A stretch of 64,000 nt of DNA. Source: Eopsaltria australis. Taxonomy: Eukaryota > Chordata > Aves > Passeriformes > Petroicidae. Below the pieces are notes generated by a model. That model made no database searches and had not been told where the DNA came from. It saw only the letters and a program-made list of their open reading frames with translations. Of the stretch, positions 47,301-60,261 are shown one piece after another (the stretch's first letter is position 1; the number at the start of each line of letters is the position of its first letter). The DNA lies in the NCBI GenBank assembly GCA_034509425.1, contig JAVTVJ010000072.1, positions 434,001 through 498,000 of the forward strand, written 5' to 3'. The translations under genes were made by a program, and so were the position numbers.

Positions 47301-48713
47301 AGCCAGAAATTTGTAAAGGTGAGTGTCCAACCTGGAAAGCCAAGCCACAAATAGCAAACACAACAGTGTTTACAGGATGGATCAAAAAACCCAAGACCTT
47401 GCTATCAGAATACTTATTCAGAACTGGTTCAAAATAGATATTCAGCTTTCTGTAGGTTTTACGAGATTCTTTTTTTAATAAATGTGAACTAAAATATTTT
47501 AAATATCTTCCAGTCTTTTTTTTTTTTTTTTACTTTTTACTTACAGCTGCTTCTTTCACTCTTATCCTATTCATAAACATAGGACAAAAATAAACATCTG
47601 ATTTGATAATATTCTTTCTTCTTCTAGCTTCCTCAGAGGCTACATTCATCTTCTACCATTTTTATATTCACATGCTAGAAGATGATTGTAGGAGGTGTTT
47701 TGACTGTGGAGAACATGCTTCCCATCTGTGGCAGTATACAAAAGCATCTTCTTGCAGAAGGGTTGTTTGAGGTTCTTTCTGGATAGATACCAAAATCTGT
47801 AAGCTTATTGATGAAACATGTTAAGTGAGGAGATCTTGCAGCATAATTGCATATTTTCCACATCCTGCATAAGAGATATTCTTCAATAGTACTCCACCTG
47901 CTCTTGGGTAGGTTTAGTTTCCTACGACAATTTCATCTGCGGCTTCTTTGTGAACGGTTTGCATATAGAATACGACGTTAAGTTCCAGCATTTCTGAGTT
48001 TCCTTTATCTCTGTTACCCATTGGAAAAGAAAGATGCTAGTATTTGCTCATCTTTACAGAGGTTACATATGAGACAAACTAAACAGAAGAAGAAAGATTC
48101 TCAGGCTATTTAACACATATCTGAATTCATTGTTAATTCCATTTACAATTTAAACAATTATGAATGATATAGACAAAATAATGGATAAAAAGGAGAAGCA
48201 ATAGAAAAATGCTCTCCCATGCAGTTTTTCAAATAATTTAATTTGCTACATACTTTTCTCGTTCTCAGAAAAGTAGGAAAATGGCATTACCCAAATGTTG
48301 GTTTTTTCATTAATGTGAAGCTAAATTGCTAATCTAACTGTACCATAGGTAGAAAATAATTCTATATGAGCATTCCTCAAAGATGGTAAAACCTAGTATA
48401 AGATCATTAATTCAAACTTGAGCATGTCACTTTTACATATTAGCCAACATCTGCATATTCACAAGTGCACATATACAATGAATGTCCTAATGGATTAATT
48501 TTCACAGTATAGACCTGAAGAAGGGACTTCAGTTTGTTATCTGACAAAATCTGCTTCTGAGACTCTGAGTCATGTATGTCAGTCATGCATAGGTAGCAGA
48601 AAAAGAAAATTTAAGTATTTAGCAACAAAGATACCCTAGTTTAGTCTTGGAGAGAAAGTTAGATTAGAAATCTGTCATTATCTTCAACACTCTGTGCCCC
48701 TGCCAAAAAGGAC
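44390..48713. other. No gene seen; 16-T run
   Basis: A run of 16 T is at 47,516-47,531. Around 45,950-46,450 the sequence is more GC- and purine-rich, without recognisable elements. Two overlapping plus frames at 45,029-45,358 (109 and 61 codons) are Cys/Ser/Phe-rich and look like chance. Confidence 0.45.
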
Positions 48714-49015
48714 TGTCATGGTCTAACCCCGCCAAGCAATCAAGCCCTGAACAGTTTCTCTCTCACTCCCCACCAGTGGGGTCAGGGAGAGAAACACAAA
48801 GGTAAGAGCTAGAAAACTCATGCGTTGGGGTAAAGACAGCTAAATAGAGAAAGCACAAGCTGTGCACACAAGCAGAGAAAAACAAGCAATTCATTCACCA
48901 TATCCCATGGGAAGGCAGGTATTCAGCCAATCCTGGGAAAACAGGGCCCCAACACATGTAGCAGTGACTTGGGGAGACAAATTACATCACTCCAAACAAC
49001 CTTCTCTCTCAATTT
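48714..49015 (-). mobile_element. Truncated LTR, ERVL-type family abundant in Neoaves (R/U5 side)
   Basis: On the plus strand it starts TGTCATGGTCTAACCCCGCC, the inverted 3' end of the same LTR group as 19,726-20,217. In LTR direction the blocks GGAGTGATGTAATTTGTC, then TCCCCAAG, then CCCTGTTTTCCCAGGATTGG, CTGAATACCTGCC and the CCCACTGGTGGGGAGTGAG block follow the known order. It differs from the other copy in the R/U5 part, so it is a different subfamily. Homology stops near 49,015 before the TATA region, so the U3 half is missing or replaced. Confidence 0.72.
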
Positions 49016-50770
49016 TTTTGGAATTGAGATCTGTGTCTTGACTGGTAAGAATACTGTGGGGAGCTGGAGGAAGTGCAGTATTATATGTGTGTTAATTTGT
49101 AGACAAATTTGCCTTCTTTTTAGGACTGCTGTTTGCTCTGCTGGTGCTGTTAGTCTTGCAAACCAGATTACCTTGACTTCATTACCAAAAGAGAAAACAC
49201 CTTTCTTCACTTGAAATTAATACCTACTGATGTTAGTAATCTCATCTATGATTACAAGCCTCTGGAGAGACAGAAACCTGCTAAAGTCTTGCTCCTGTTG
49301 TAGATAATTTTATTCCATTGAAAATTAAGTGTGCATATCAGCTACCTTGTTCTCGCATCCATGGAAATGCTTCAAAAATATTTCTCTGAAGCTAAAAAGT
49401 CTTAGAATCGATAGAGCAACAGATATTTTGCAGCATTAATAGTGACATCTCAATGCATAACAACGTAGAATGTTGGACTCCCCTGATAGTCATATTTGTC
49501 TATAAATATCAATAAAATAACTTTGTACAATTTATGCTACAAATTGAATGCTGAAACAATGTATGAGCACCATTATTTTCACAAGCAGTTAGAAAGGTAT
49601 TCTACTTTAGCAAATGATTAATACTAACAATTTGGATATGTTTTCAGTTCTAGAGGCACATAACAAGTATCAGGAGCAGATTAAAGTGGAGTTAGCTACT
49701 CTTGGAAGGCCTACAGGACACTATTTCACAGTTGTCTAGAAAAAGAACACTCAAAAAAATTGGCAAAAGAATGCTTACAAACCTAGAATAACTACTTCTG
49801 AAGATCTGAAGAGATTGGGTCCTTTCAAGACCTGGCCTGGACAGATTTTAGGAACTAGAGTTAGTTTACAAGTAAAAACCAGTGCTTTAAAAGCTAGACA
49901 AAACTCAGGCTGCCATATTCCCCCTACAACTGAGGCTTGTGGTTTGTTCTCTGCTGGTCTGTTTCCCCAAACCTGCTTGTTTGCTGAAGGGAGGAGGTAG
50001 GAGCAAGGGGAAGGAGTGATGGCAAGACTGCTGCTTTGCTAATGTAAATTACCTGAAGAGAAGGAGCCAAAGCCACAGGGTCACAAGCAGTGGAGAAAAT
50101 TAAAACTTGAGGAAAATTCCCATCTTGGCAGGGGATGAAATGCTCCTTGGAAGTGACTTTTCCTGGCTAATTATACTGGGAAAGCTAATAAGATTGAACA
50201 TTTTATTAGAAAACTCATTAATTCATCCTAAGCACAAACTAAGAATAAAATTGAAATAAATAACAGAAACAATGATTTATAATGAGGGAACTAGAAAAGT
50301 TTAAAAAACGAGAGGTAAGAGAACATACATATGGTTTGAAAAAGATAATATAATTGTGTGTGAGCAAAAAAATTGCATTTCTACCTTGCTTGATCCATGA
50401 AATAAACAGCAGTTAAGGCAATCTAGGAAAATGTATTATTGAGGAAAACTGCAATGAACTCTGTTAAGTGAAACCAAAAATACATGTTTTTTTTCCTCTA
50501 AACTCTCATTTGACCAGTGCTACAGCAAAGCATAATTTGATTTTATTCTATGGTATTTTGAAGCAATATTAAGACACCCCAGAGGGCCCAAATCTTTTGG
50601 TTTTTACCCATCTTCATGTAGACTTTACTTTGGTTATGCATACCTTGTTCATTTGAAGAAACTGGAAGTTCAACTTAAGGTAAGTTAGAAATGTTTAGAC
50701 ACATGCTTCTCTCTTGTTTGCTTTAAAAACTAAAAATGAAAAAAGTCATGTTATTAATGTCTGGATTCTC
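49016..50770. other. No gene seen
   Basis: AT-rich unique sequence. No recognisable element. Confidence 0.45.
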
Positions 50771-51181
50771 ATGTACTTTTATTCCTGCAACTCATGCTCT
50801 ACATTTCAATCATTAGCATGTCATGGATTTATAAAGAAGGATTTTCAAGGAAAATTTAGTATCGTGAAACAGCAAAATATTTTCTTTTGGAGTAAAGGAT
50901 GGCAAGCAAGAATTGTGGTAAAGATTAATTCTACTGTTTCCATACTGGTTGCTTTAATAGGTTTTCTTTGGAAGGCTAAAAGGTATAAATCAAGGGGAAA
51001 GCATATGAGAGCCTCTGACAAAACAAAAGTTATGGACATTCCTACACAGAATAATCAGTCATTGAATATTAGAACAAGTCAAAGTTTGCCCAGTTTTATA
51101 GCCTTTAATATGGTCTATATAATTGGTTGGGGTTTATTATTTTTATTAGTTGTGTTACAGTTGTATTTATACTCCAACTGA
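50771..51181 (+). other. Long ATG open frame (136 codons), unrecognised
   Basis: Longest ATG-started frame outside repeats; open sequence extends upstream to 50,714. It ends with a hydrophobic stretch (GWGLLFLLVVLQLYL) that could span a membrane, and has another hydrophobic patch in the middle (VSILVALIGFLW). I recognise no domain. By a rough estimate from base composition, a frame this long is expected about 0.2 times in this window by chance. No splice sites or promoter support it. Probably a chance frame or a relic. Confidence 0.12.
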
Positions 51182-51814
51182 GCACCTTACTTTCCTATTT
51201 TGTTCTCGAGAAATACGTAGCTCATCATTGTCCCAAAAGACTGCAGGCTGAATAGGCCAACAAGAGGCTAAGAAGAAAATGGAAACACAACTCAGAAGGT
51301 CACACAGGTATCTTGCTAATGACAGAATCCTTTTGTTCCAAAGCGAATCAAGAAAACTCCATCTCGAAAACATAAATTTCTGGAATCTAGGAAAAGCTGG
51401 AAAAAGAAATAAACATTATGGTCATCTTATATATCCATGTGTGCCTGATAAGCCTGCAAAGCAGCATGAACTAATCTGATTTATAGTATTAAAAAAGCCA
51501 TAATTATTTGAAAACATAATTGATAATAGTGTTTTGATGCTGAACCAGTGAGGTTTTTAACAATTTATGTTACTATATAGAATTGCTGGTTTTATCTATT
51601 TTTCTTAGTTAAGAATTTTATTCATTATTTCTCTTTAGTAAAGATAGAGAAGATAAAGTAAAGATAGAGAAGGTTGGGGAAGAACTCTAGTAAAAATGCA
51701 GGATGTACCACACTAACTTTGGACTGTGCAGTTAATGGGAGAATAGGTCTTCTAGTTTTTCAAAATGTAAAGACATTAAAGTCTTCACTACAACAAATAA
51801 ATATGAATATACAT
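51182..51814. other. No gene seen
   Basis: AT-rich. A short duplication AAAGATAGAGAAG occurs near 51,640-51,672. Its 3' part may be the undetectable upstream portion of the next CR1 copy. Confidence 0.4.
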
Positions 51815-52017
51815 GAAATTTTCTATCATGATGGTGGAGAAACACTGGAAGAGGTTACCACAGAACTGTGGGTGTCCTATCCTTGGGAACATTCAGGATT
51901 AGGCTGAGTGAAGTTCTGAGAAACCTGATCTATTTGAAGATGCCCTTGCTCGTTATATGGGGATTAGATGACCTTTAAAGGTCCCTTCCAATACAAAGTA
52001 TTCTATGGTTCTATGAT
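51815..52017 (+). mobile_element. CR1 LINE 3' end
   Basis: Classic CR1 3' untranslated region: CACTGGAAGAGGTTACC, CTATCCTTGGGAACATTC, TTAGATGACCTTTAAAGGTC, CCTTCCAATAC and the terminal repeats ATTCTATGGTTCTATGAT. It is 5' truncated, as usual for CR1, and complete at the 3' end (52,017). Confidence 0.92.
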
Positions 52018-53066
52018 ATCATCCCCAATCCCTCCTTTTTCCCTAATTCTGACTGTTTCCAGAAAAATGTTTAACTGCGATGTGTGTCAAAATGACACTT
52101 GACAATGCTAATTTGACAAATAAAAGTCTTCTAAGCAGTAGTCAAATTAATGCTTTCAGTAATATGGAATAAAAACTTAAAGAAGAATCCCAGCTCTGAA
52201 AAATATCATGATGTTCCAGCCTTGTAAAACTCCATACACGATTATATACTGACAGTATGTTTTATATATAATTTTCTAGGAGAAATTCACTTCTGTTCTG
52301 TGAAGTCTGTAAACCATGACTGTTACTCTGCCTGCTATTTTCCAGCAGCATCATTCTATCTTGGGTCAAGTATATCTTTAAATCTTCTCTTCTTTCTTAG
52401 TGTCTTTGCATCAGTTCAGTTCCTGTGGCAGATGTTAAGTTCAGAACATGGTGTGTTTGTATGTAGGAATTATTTGACCCCAAAGAAAATCATGATTAGT
52501 GCTGGTCTGTAGTGTGCCCTCCAGTCTCTAGCACATGTCATTACTTGCTAAAGTACAGAGATCCAATTCAGGTCATATTTCATAAAGGTGTCTTCACACA
52601 GGCTGCATAAATTCATGTCAAAACTTAACAACTGTGTGAAAAATAGTCATTTAGTAGATAACATTTGTGTTAATCTGTCATGATGAGATCTTCCATACCT
52701 TTCTTTGATAATAACTAGAGAAGAAGAGCACCTTTCAGTGTCATCACTTCAAGCTGAAAGCTCAAGTTGCAAAGTAATGATTTTGCTTACGTTTTCATGT
52801 CTGTTATAACATGTATCATGCACTTAGAAACTGCTATTCTGAAAAACAGTTGGTATTTCCAAAGACAGCATTCATATGTTTCTTGTAGAAGAAATTCCAT
52901 TCTAAAGTAGTATTGACTCATCTGGATTCTCGCATTGGAGAAACCATCACAATTTTGAGGTTCGTCTTTCCTTCCAGTATTTCCAGTATTTACTCATTTA
53001 GACTAGAGCGGAAAGAATTGTCTCCCTGACCATTTGTTGCAAATGAGTGTCTTACATTGTTCAAAG
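52018..53066. other. No gene seen
   Basis: AT-rich unique sequence between the CR1 end and the LTR. Nothing recognised. Confidence 0.45.
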
Positions 53067-53112
53067 TGTTAGCATAAGAAAACACATAATCACAGAATGA
53101 TTATATGGGTGC

Positions 53113-53118
53113 TTTAAT
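53113..53118 (-). promoter_or_regulatory. ATTAAA polyadenylation signal of LTR
   Basis: TTTAAT on the plus strand, ATTAAA in LTR direction, in CTTTTATTAAAGC. Confidence 0.5.
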
Positions 53119-53188
53119 AAAAGGGCCCTGGGAACAAGGGGTCATTGGACCCAAATCAAGCTCCGCCATGGGTTCGAAAATGAACAGA

Positions 53189-53195
53189 TTTTATA
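53189..53195 (-). promoter_or_regulatory. TATA box of LTR
   Basis: TATAAAA on the minus strand, in AGTATAAAATCTG, a strong TATA match placed correctly upstream of the polyadenylation signal. Confidence 0.55.
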
Positions 53196-54254
53196 CTATA
53201 TCCAGCTTACCATCATCAGTTAATCATTAATTCAACACCACTCTATCGGATACATTGTTTTATTTCAAGCATAAGTTTCAGCCCCCCTTTCTTACTACCC
53301 CCTTACATTTCCCAGGATTGCTGCAAGTGAATTATTATTCTGACTCATATTTCCCACGCAATTGTTTCATTAATCTTGTTGTAAGTAATCGTCACAGAGA
53401 GGCACACAGGTGCGGTTCTCGTTCTCGTGACTACCCTTCTAACAAAACAATACCTAAGGCCTACAAGGCTTATCGATCCCACAACCTAAAACCACCACCA
53501 ACCTCAAAATCACTTTAACCCCTACGCTATCGAAAGGATCAGCAAATGTATTGGTAAAACCAGGTTTAATATTAAAGTGAAAGAGTGACAAAATCTATCA
53601 TAAAAGTTTGCTCTACTACTTACTAGATGGTTAAAGCACACAGAGAAAAATCAATCAATCCAAAACTAAAATCAGCCAAAAATTAACAGCGTGGAGTCTG
53701 GGGATGTAAAATGGGTAAGGATGGAAAAGGGTGAGGATTAAAAGGAGTAAAAGAGATTTTGCCACTGAGTCACAAAATTCAGAGTAGACTCCCTTGCCAA
53801 ACTTAGTACTGGACTTGACCAATGGTTTAGGCCTAAAGGTTTTAATAGCAACCCACTGGGGTCCAGGAGAGCTCAGAGCATCTCACTTAGAACTGCTGTT
53901 CATATGGTTGCAAGAGTGTTTGATTTAGACAAAGCAGTTTTCCATCCTGGCAGCAATTTGAGTCTCTAACTTTCTTTGAAAGTTCAATAACAAAAATGTT
54001 GTTCCACTTGGGTTTTTATTGAAGCAAGAATTTTAAGTTACCAAAGCTGTTTGTTAAAAAACAGGAGCTCATTAGACAGCACTAGTTCCTGGAAGCAGAC
54101 AGTGCTTTTAAGAGGCACCAGAGGAGCTTAGTTCAGGTGCAGTTTGTCAAGGCCAAGGCCTAATGAGCATTTCTGAAATCAAGGTACAAGGAAAGGATGT
54201 GTGGGGCATGTGCCGTCACAGACATCTTTGGCAGTTGTCCTTTCTGTCCTAACA

Positions 54255-57200
54255 GACACAGGGAACCTAACAGAATATGGACATAATGTCAGTAATGCAA
54301 AAATACATTAAGAAAAAAGACCTCAAGGTTCAACTTAATATAGAATATATTCTTATCAGATTGCATCATCCATTCATAGTTAAAATAAACTATACTGCAT
54401 TGGAGGAAAAAAATATAATACTCAAGAAAGATTATATAAAAGGTCTTGTGAAGATCTCAAATGAATCAGCATTAGCTCTTATAGAAGCAAGTCAGCATAT
54501 CCTTATAGTCCCTGCCAAAATTCAACTGCTGCTGTCAAAACAAATCTATATTAATTTATTCAAGTGATTACAGTAAATTTTAATAATTCACTGCAACTCT
54601 TTGCTCCTAAATCAAACCATTGAAATCAGAATGCTTCAAATTCTTGCTGTTTTGTACAAGCCTAAATCAAGATATATTTGAAAAAACTTATTTAAAAGGT
54701 AATAGTTTCAAATTTCAATCTTTCCTTTAAATAGCATTTTTATCAACAAAATTTTTTTTCCACTGCAGATAAATACTTTAGGTTTTTCTATCTACATTTC
54801 TTTCCTGTTAACATTACGAGATTATCCTTTTCAACCAGGAAAAACTTAACTGTGGGGTTTCTTTTCTTGCAATAATTTATATAACTATTCTTTTAAATGT
54901 TTATATTTTTATACTTAAATACTGTGTTTGCTTTTCTAAGAGTATTCAGTAATTAAAAGGATAACATATTTCTGCATTTAATTAATATTTTTATATGTAA
55001 GTAGACAGTGTATTCCAAACTGAACTACTAAGTGGTTTTGAAAAATAGTTACACATTCATGTTCATATACATTTTTTCTTCTTGTTTTTACAATGTTTTT
55101 TTCTCCTTTCTGAGCATCCTCTCTAATATTTTAGGGCATATGCATAAACTAAAGGTATTTGCTTCCCTCAGCCCTAGCAATTGAAGAAGAGGATGATATG
55201 AAGAGTCCCTCTGTCTACAGAGGCAGTGGTCTGTACAAGGCTTTGGGCTGCATTCATAGCAGGAATGGGGTTAGTCCGCCAAACTGAGGGTGTCAGTGAA
55301 GAAAACCCTTATTATTAATGGGTCATCTCTTAATTCTTGTTTGCCAGAAGTACTTACAGGTTTTAGATATTGACAGAGAACAATAGTTTTATGGTGGTGC
55401 AGCAAAGGCTAAAGAGAAAAAAAAAGGTTTGGGTGGAGCATCTGAATTAGTTTGCATGTATTAATGCTTTTTTAAATAGACAGCAATTGTTGAGTTTCAT
55501 CTGCCATCATATTGCCCATTCTTGAAAGATTCTTCTAGAGCTCTTCACCTTCAACTTTTATTGTTATGACCTTGAGTAATGTAATATCAGATTTATCCTC
55601 TCTCTATTCACCAGATTTTTGATCACCATTTTATCAATATTCTTGACAGTAGAACTCAGTGGGCTTTCAGTCCTTGCTTTGTGAAAACTGGCTTTTAATT
55701 CCCGTATGTTGTTAGCCCACTTTCTACTAGTTATTTATTCAAGGGAGCACATGTTCGTTATTCTGCATCAGCTTAGTATTTTTTAAAGCTTTTGACACCC
55801 TGTGGAAATTTAAGTTGAACAATCTCACTCAATTTGCTGTTGTATACTTGCTTATTTGTTAAAGGAACTCAAATACATCTGTAAGGCAGAAATCTCCTCT
55901 GCAAAAGTAGTATTTCTTGTGTCTATCCTAAAATTCTGGACAGCAATTTAAGCCTCCTTCTGCATGTTGCCATTGAATACTGAGAACTGTTTTGAATACT
56001 GAGAACAATTCCTTTTTTTCCCTGCCTGCATCACCACTTTGAGTTTGTTTCTTTGAAAGAATGGATGGTCTTATAAAGGGGTGTTTTTCCCTTTGATTAA
56101 AAGATTTCTTCTCCCTACTTCCTTTTCACTATGCATTTGACTGTTTTCTGATTGCTTATGTTGTGGAGTAAGCAATGGATTTGCTGCATCTACACTCTTC
56201 ATTCTCTTTTATGCCCATAGCAGGGAATAACTCACACAGCAAAGTAACAGGTAATTATATTCCCTTATCGGACTGGAAGTTAACCAGCTCACAGTGAAGT
56301 CCTTAAAGAAAGAGAGCAGTTACCTAAATGAGTTCTGTGTTTAATGTCTTCTTAGTCAGTCTCCAATTATGAGTGTATGTCAGGTTTTCCACAGCATCAA
56401 AGGAACACTGATCCATTTAACAATGCAATAGTCTATAAAGCAGCTGTCACAGCAGTAAAGACAACCATTTTAAAATCTAAGTTTGCGTATGCTGATTTGA
56501 GTCATTAGTCTTTCAGCCAATTTTATGCGGTTTAGTAAGTATGACCTCAAGTTATCTTTAATTGGTGAGACTGCAACTGTCCCTTATACTGTGCTACCTC
56601 TCAAGGGCTTGCATGGATGCTTCATTTAATTGCTGACCTTGCTTTGTTCCCTTTTGGCACTCTTCCTGTCTTAGGAGCCGAGGGAAGGAATTAGAGTTTT
56701 CAGGACCTCAGATGTTTGGGTGGTACTTTCCATTCCCTGAATTTACCTTTTATTCCCTGGTAATGGTGTTAGTCAGTAATGAATGTTCAGTGCAAAGCTC
56801 CTATACCATGTCAGTCTTACTTTGTTTTCCTTCTCAGTTGAGAAAATATCAGTAACCGAATACCATGCATGGAAAGCAGTTGATCAGTCATGCTGTCTTC
56901 CTGCAAAAGTACAACACAAGCTTGAGAGAGAACAGGAAATTAACATGCATCTGTGGAAAGGTGCTATCCATTTTCACTGATCCAGAAAATATGTGTTGAA
57001 TGGCTGAAGAAATGACAGAAAACATACCCCAGGGTTGTTTCCTCCCTGGCATCCTCCCCTTTTACATCCAATTTAGTGAGTACTATTTTCCTAAATTCTA
57101 ATTCTTTGTTTCATTCATATCATTTTTAGTAAGTACTAATTTGCTAAAAAAATTACGCAGAATGTATCATCTCTACACATCATTGGGTAACTAGGGAGTT

Positions 57201-59794
57201 CTGATGTATTCTGGGACATCCTTAGGGAACTAAAAAAATGCTATAGGATTTCATGAAGAGAATATTATTATTAATACATTCATAATTTGGTCCCTGTTTG
57301 GTTTTAATCAGAACTTATAGTTATTGTAGCATATTATATTAAATGAAAATCTCCTAGTTACTTCGCATTATATTGCAGAGGGAAAATATTATCAATTTTA
57401 TTAAACAGATTTTATTTTATTCATTAAACAACTAAGTAGTTTGCTTGGTTTTTTTTTTTTTTTTTGGTGTATTGCTTATTTATCAAATTTTCATCATGAC
57501 TTCAGGGACATCTTTTCATTAATACACATTTCATTTAGAACAGAACCATTTAGTTTTACTCTAGGGTAGGTTATTACTAGACAGAAACAGATATAATGGG
57601 ATATGTAATAGCAGGAACGTTGCAGGTACTCTCAGAGCCTGGCCTCTCTGAGTATAGTATCTTGAAATTCCATGTACAAAACAGGTTGAATGAAATCCAT
57701 GCACTTGCATGATCATATGTATATGCAAAATTTTCTTTCAAATCACTAACAAGAGGGAGAGCTTGTAGCCAAAAACGAGTTTGTCACAAGCAGCTGCAGT
57801 ACCCTAGATATTGTTGCATCTGGTCTCATCAGACAAGCAATCTGGCTCTGCAGATACTGGGTTGGGAATTCACTAGGATGTCTTGAGGAAAATAGCGCTG
57901 TGATTGTGACTGAACTGTTATTGATCATGGGACTGGATCAATATTTTTGCATAGCTTTAAAGCTCAATTTGCTTCCTCCGTATCAAACGCCAAGAACACT
58001 GAGACAGTTACTCTGTCTTTTTGGTCATGGTGGAAAGAAAAAGAACTCCTCAACTATTAAATCAGAGAAGAAAATAAACCCACAATTGCTATAATATGTA
58101 GAAATTCAACTGATATGAGAAGAGCATGGTGACTATAATGGAGATGGGTGCCATCAATTCCTGGTGACTTTCAGAGTTTTTAATCTGGGTATTCATTCTT
58201 TTATGTTGATTGGCTGCTTGTTTCATTTCTCTACCATTCTCTCCTTGAGGCTCTTTACACCATAATCCCTCCATTTTCCCTATTTGCTTTCTTTCAATGT
58301 TTTCATAGGCATTTTATTTCTTTCTCTTCAGTTATTTCCCCCCTTTCTGTCTTACCCTAATCAAATTCCTTCTATCCTGACCAAATTTTCACCTCAGGAA
58401 ATAGACAAGTGTGCACAGCTGCCAAAATAAAACAAAAAAGAAGAAATCACACACTTCTGTGAGCATGTCGACCTTTGGCATGATTTACTCATGTGACAAT
58501 AAAAACGAAGCGGTCATCTTTTCTTTCCTGTGGAAATAGTGTTGAGCTATTGACAACTAAAATTTTGAGAAATGGAAATCCAGTTACTCTTTTTTTTCTC
58601 CTGCTTATGGTAAAGTGATATGCAATCATACCCTTTAAAGCACATTCTTGCTGTGATTGTTTGAGTTCTTGGCAAGTGTGTGTTTTTTACGTGGTGGCAT
58701 AGACTTCAATGGATAAGCATTGAAGAGTTAACATTTTCTACACAGTTTTGTTGCCTCTCAGTACTTCCACTGTAGTGGGGAAATGGCAGTGGAAGGTTGG
58801 CAAATATTCTAACATACTTTTGTTTCAAGAAGTGCAACAGTTGTTGATAAAATCAAATGAGTAACTATTGGTTAAGTTTCTTTGGTGGAAGTTTTCAGCA
58901 GACTGAAAGGGGGAGACAAGACACCTGTATGCCAATAAAACAATCTTCTGAGTTTGAATAGGTTCTGCTGGTTTGGACCAGATAGAATTAGAGCGTTGTT
59001 TAATGACAGGAATTAACAGAGATGGCCTGAGCTGGCTGACACAGTCTGACTCAGGAAACAGTCTTGAGCTCCCCTTTATGCTCCATTAGCTAAGAAGTGA
59101 CAACAGTGAATGACACAGCACTGCAAATCAAGAGTCAATCTTTTTATTGTCAGAGAACTAACATGCTCCGATGGGGTCTTAGCATTCAGAATAACCTCTC
59201 AGTTGAGCCTCACTTAGCTATAATAAGTTAAAATGTACTACTAAATATAGCTTTGTACATGCAAATATTCAAAAGTGTTTGCTGTAGTCTGAAATCCAGA
59301 TGCACAGCGTGCTGTCTCATGGGCTAGACATGTATGCATATTTTTAATATATATAAACACTTAAACATTTATCTTATGTATCTATACTTATTCACATTTG
59401 TACGTCTCTGTACAGAAATTATTTGCTGTTTAACTAAACAAAAAGAGTGTGAAAAATCTAAGGGTAATTCTTCATAAAAGACATATCATAGTAGTGCTAT
59501 CTCTTCCTTTTGATTTGAGTCCAATCCTCTAATCTTCTAATTTATAAATTTTTGAATTAAAGTATGATATTTGATAGCAAAACTATCAATTCTCAGACTT
59601 GTGCTATGTATCTGTGGCATTCAGAACTCCAGGAAGCACAGTAATTTAGCTCCAAACCATCATGAATCTTGCATTAGAAAGCAACCTTGACCACTATGAT
59701 GCATTATCACTAATAAATAGTAAGTCTGGGAATCTGAAAATATACACACAAAATATACATTCTTTTATATCTTAATCTTAAAAGGAAACAAACA
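54255..59794. other. AT-rich unique sequence, no gene seen; 17-T run
   Basis: A run of 17 T lies at 57,449-57,465. A 96-codon plus frame at 54,277-54,567 is Lys/Ile-rich and looks like a product of AT-rich composition. No exon or repeat is recognised. Confidence 0.5.
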
Positions 59795-60183
59795 ACAACA
59801 TTCCAGAGCAGAGTCCTTCGAGGGCGGCAAGATAGATATTTATTCCAATGTGGTCAAGTACATGGGCTTCAGGGCAAAAATTTGCTCCAGCAAGGGTTAC
59901 AAGGGAATATCTGGTATGTCACCTAGAGCAGGTCCTCACCCTCCTTGTCAGACCTTGTTGCTTGTAGGATTTTTTCTTACACTTTCTCCTTTCTCCTCTC
60001 TCTTTAAATATGCTGTGTCAGAGGAAACACACAAATGTCCAACAACCTCCCTTTTCTCCTGTTGTGGGTCCATTGTGGAGAAGGCTGAAACCACATGTGT
60101 CGGATAAAACTCCTTCTGGTCTCCTGACAAAGCAGCCATCTCTGTAGCCCTCATGTTGCTCAAATCTTGCCACCTGCACACAA
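59795..60183 (-). mobile_element. Probable solo LTR (approximate ends)
   Basis: Read on the minus strand it shows GGCAAGATTTGAGC near the start. A TATA-like TATTTAAAG follows (60,010-60,003), then AATAAA (59,844-59,839) in GGAATAAATATC, then GCCGCCCTCGAAGG and GGACTCTGCTCTGG. From memory this arrangement matches an avian LTR family with the same TATA and AATAAATATC block. The TG...CA ends are decayed and no target duplication was found, so the limits are approximate. It directly precedes a CR1 copy in the same orientation. Confidence 0.5.
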
Positions 60184-60261
60184 TACAAGTGGCATTTCAG
60201 AGATGTATTTAGCTTTTCAGGCTTTTAGCAGCCATTAGAATTTGGACATGTAAAGTCTTTG

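Larger units (their letters stand above)
53067..54254 (-). mobile_element. Probable long solo LTR with intact-looking promoter
   Basis: Read on the minus strand it starts TGTTAGGACAG (from 54,254) and ends CTTATGCTAACA (at 53,067). These perfect 6-bp inverted ends, TGTTAG/CTAACA, are the LTR hallmark. Near the 3' end are TATAAAA (53,195-53,189) and ATTAAA (53,118-53,113), about 75 bp apart, which gives a short R and a U5 of about 45 bp. CpG is more frequent here than in the flanks. I find no matching target duplication (TCAAAG left, GACACA right). The outer part of U3 (53,540-54,254) is less certain than the promoter half. About 1.19 kb is long but possible for an LTR. Confidence 0.55.

Noticed and set aside
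53255..53518. 87-codon plus-strand frame
   Set aside because: Antisense to the LTR promoter region, with no protein-like features.
54277..54567. 96-codon plus-strand frame rich in Lys and Ile
   Set aside because: The composition is what AT-rich DNA gives; no motif or context supports a gene.
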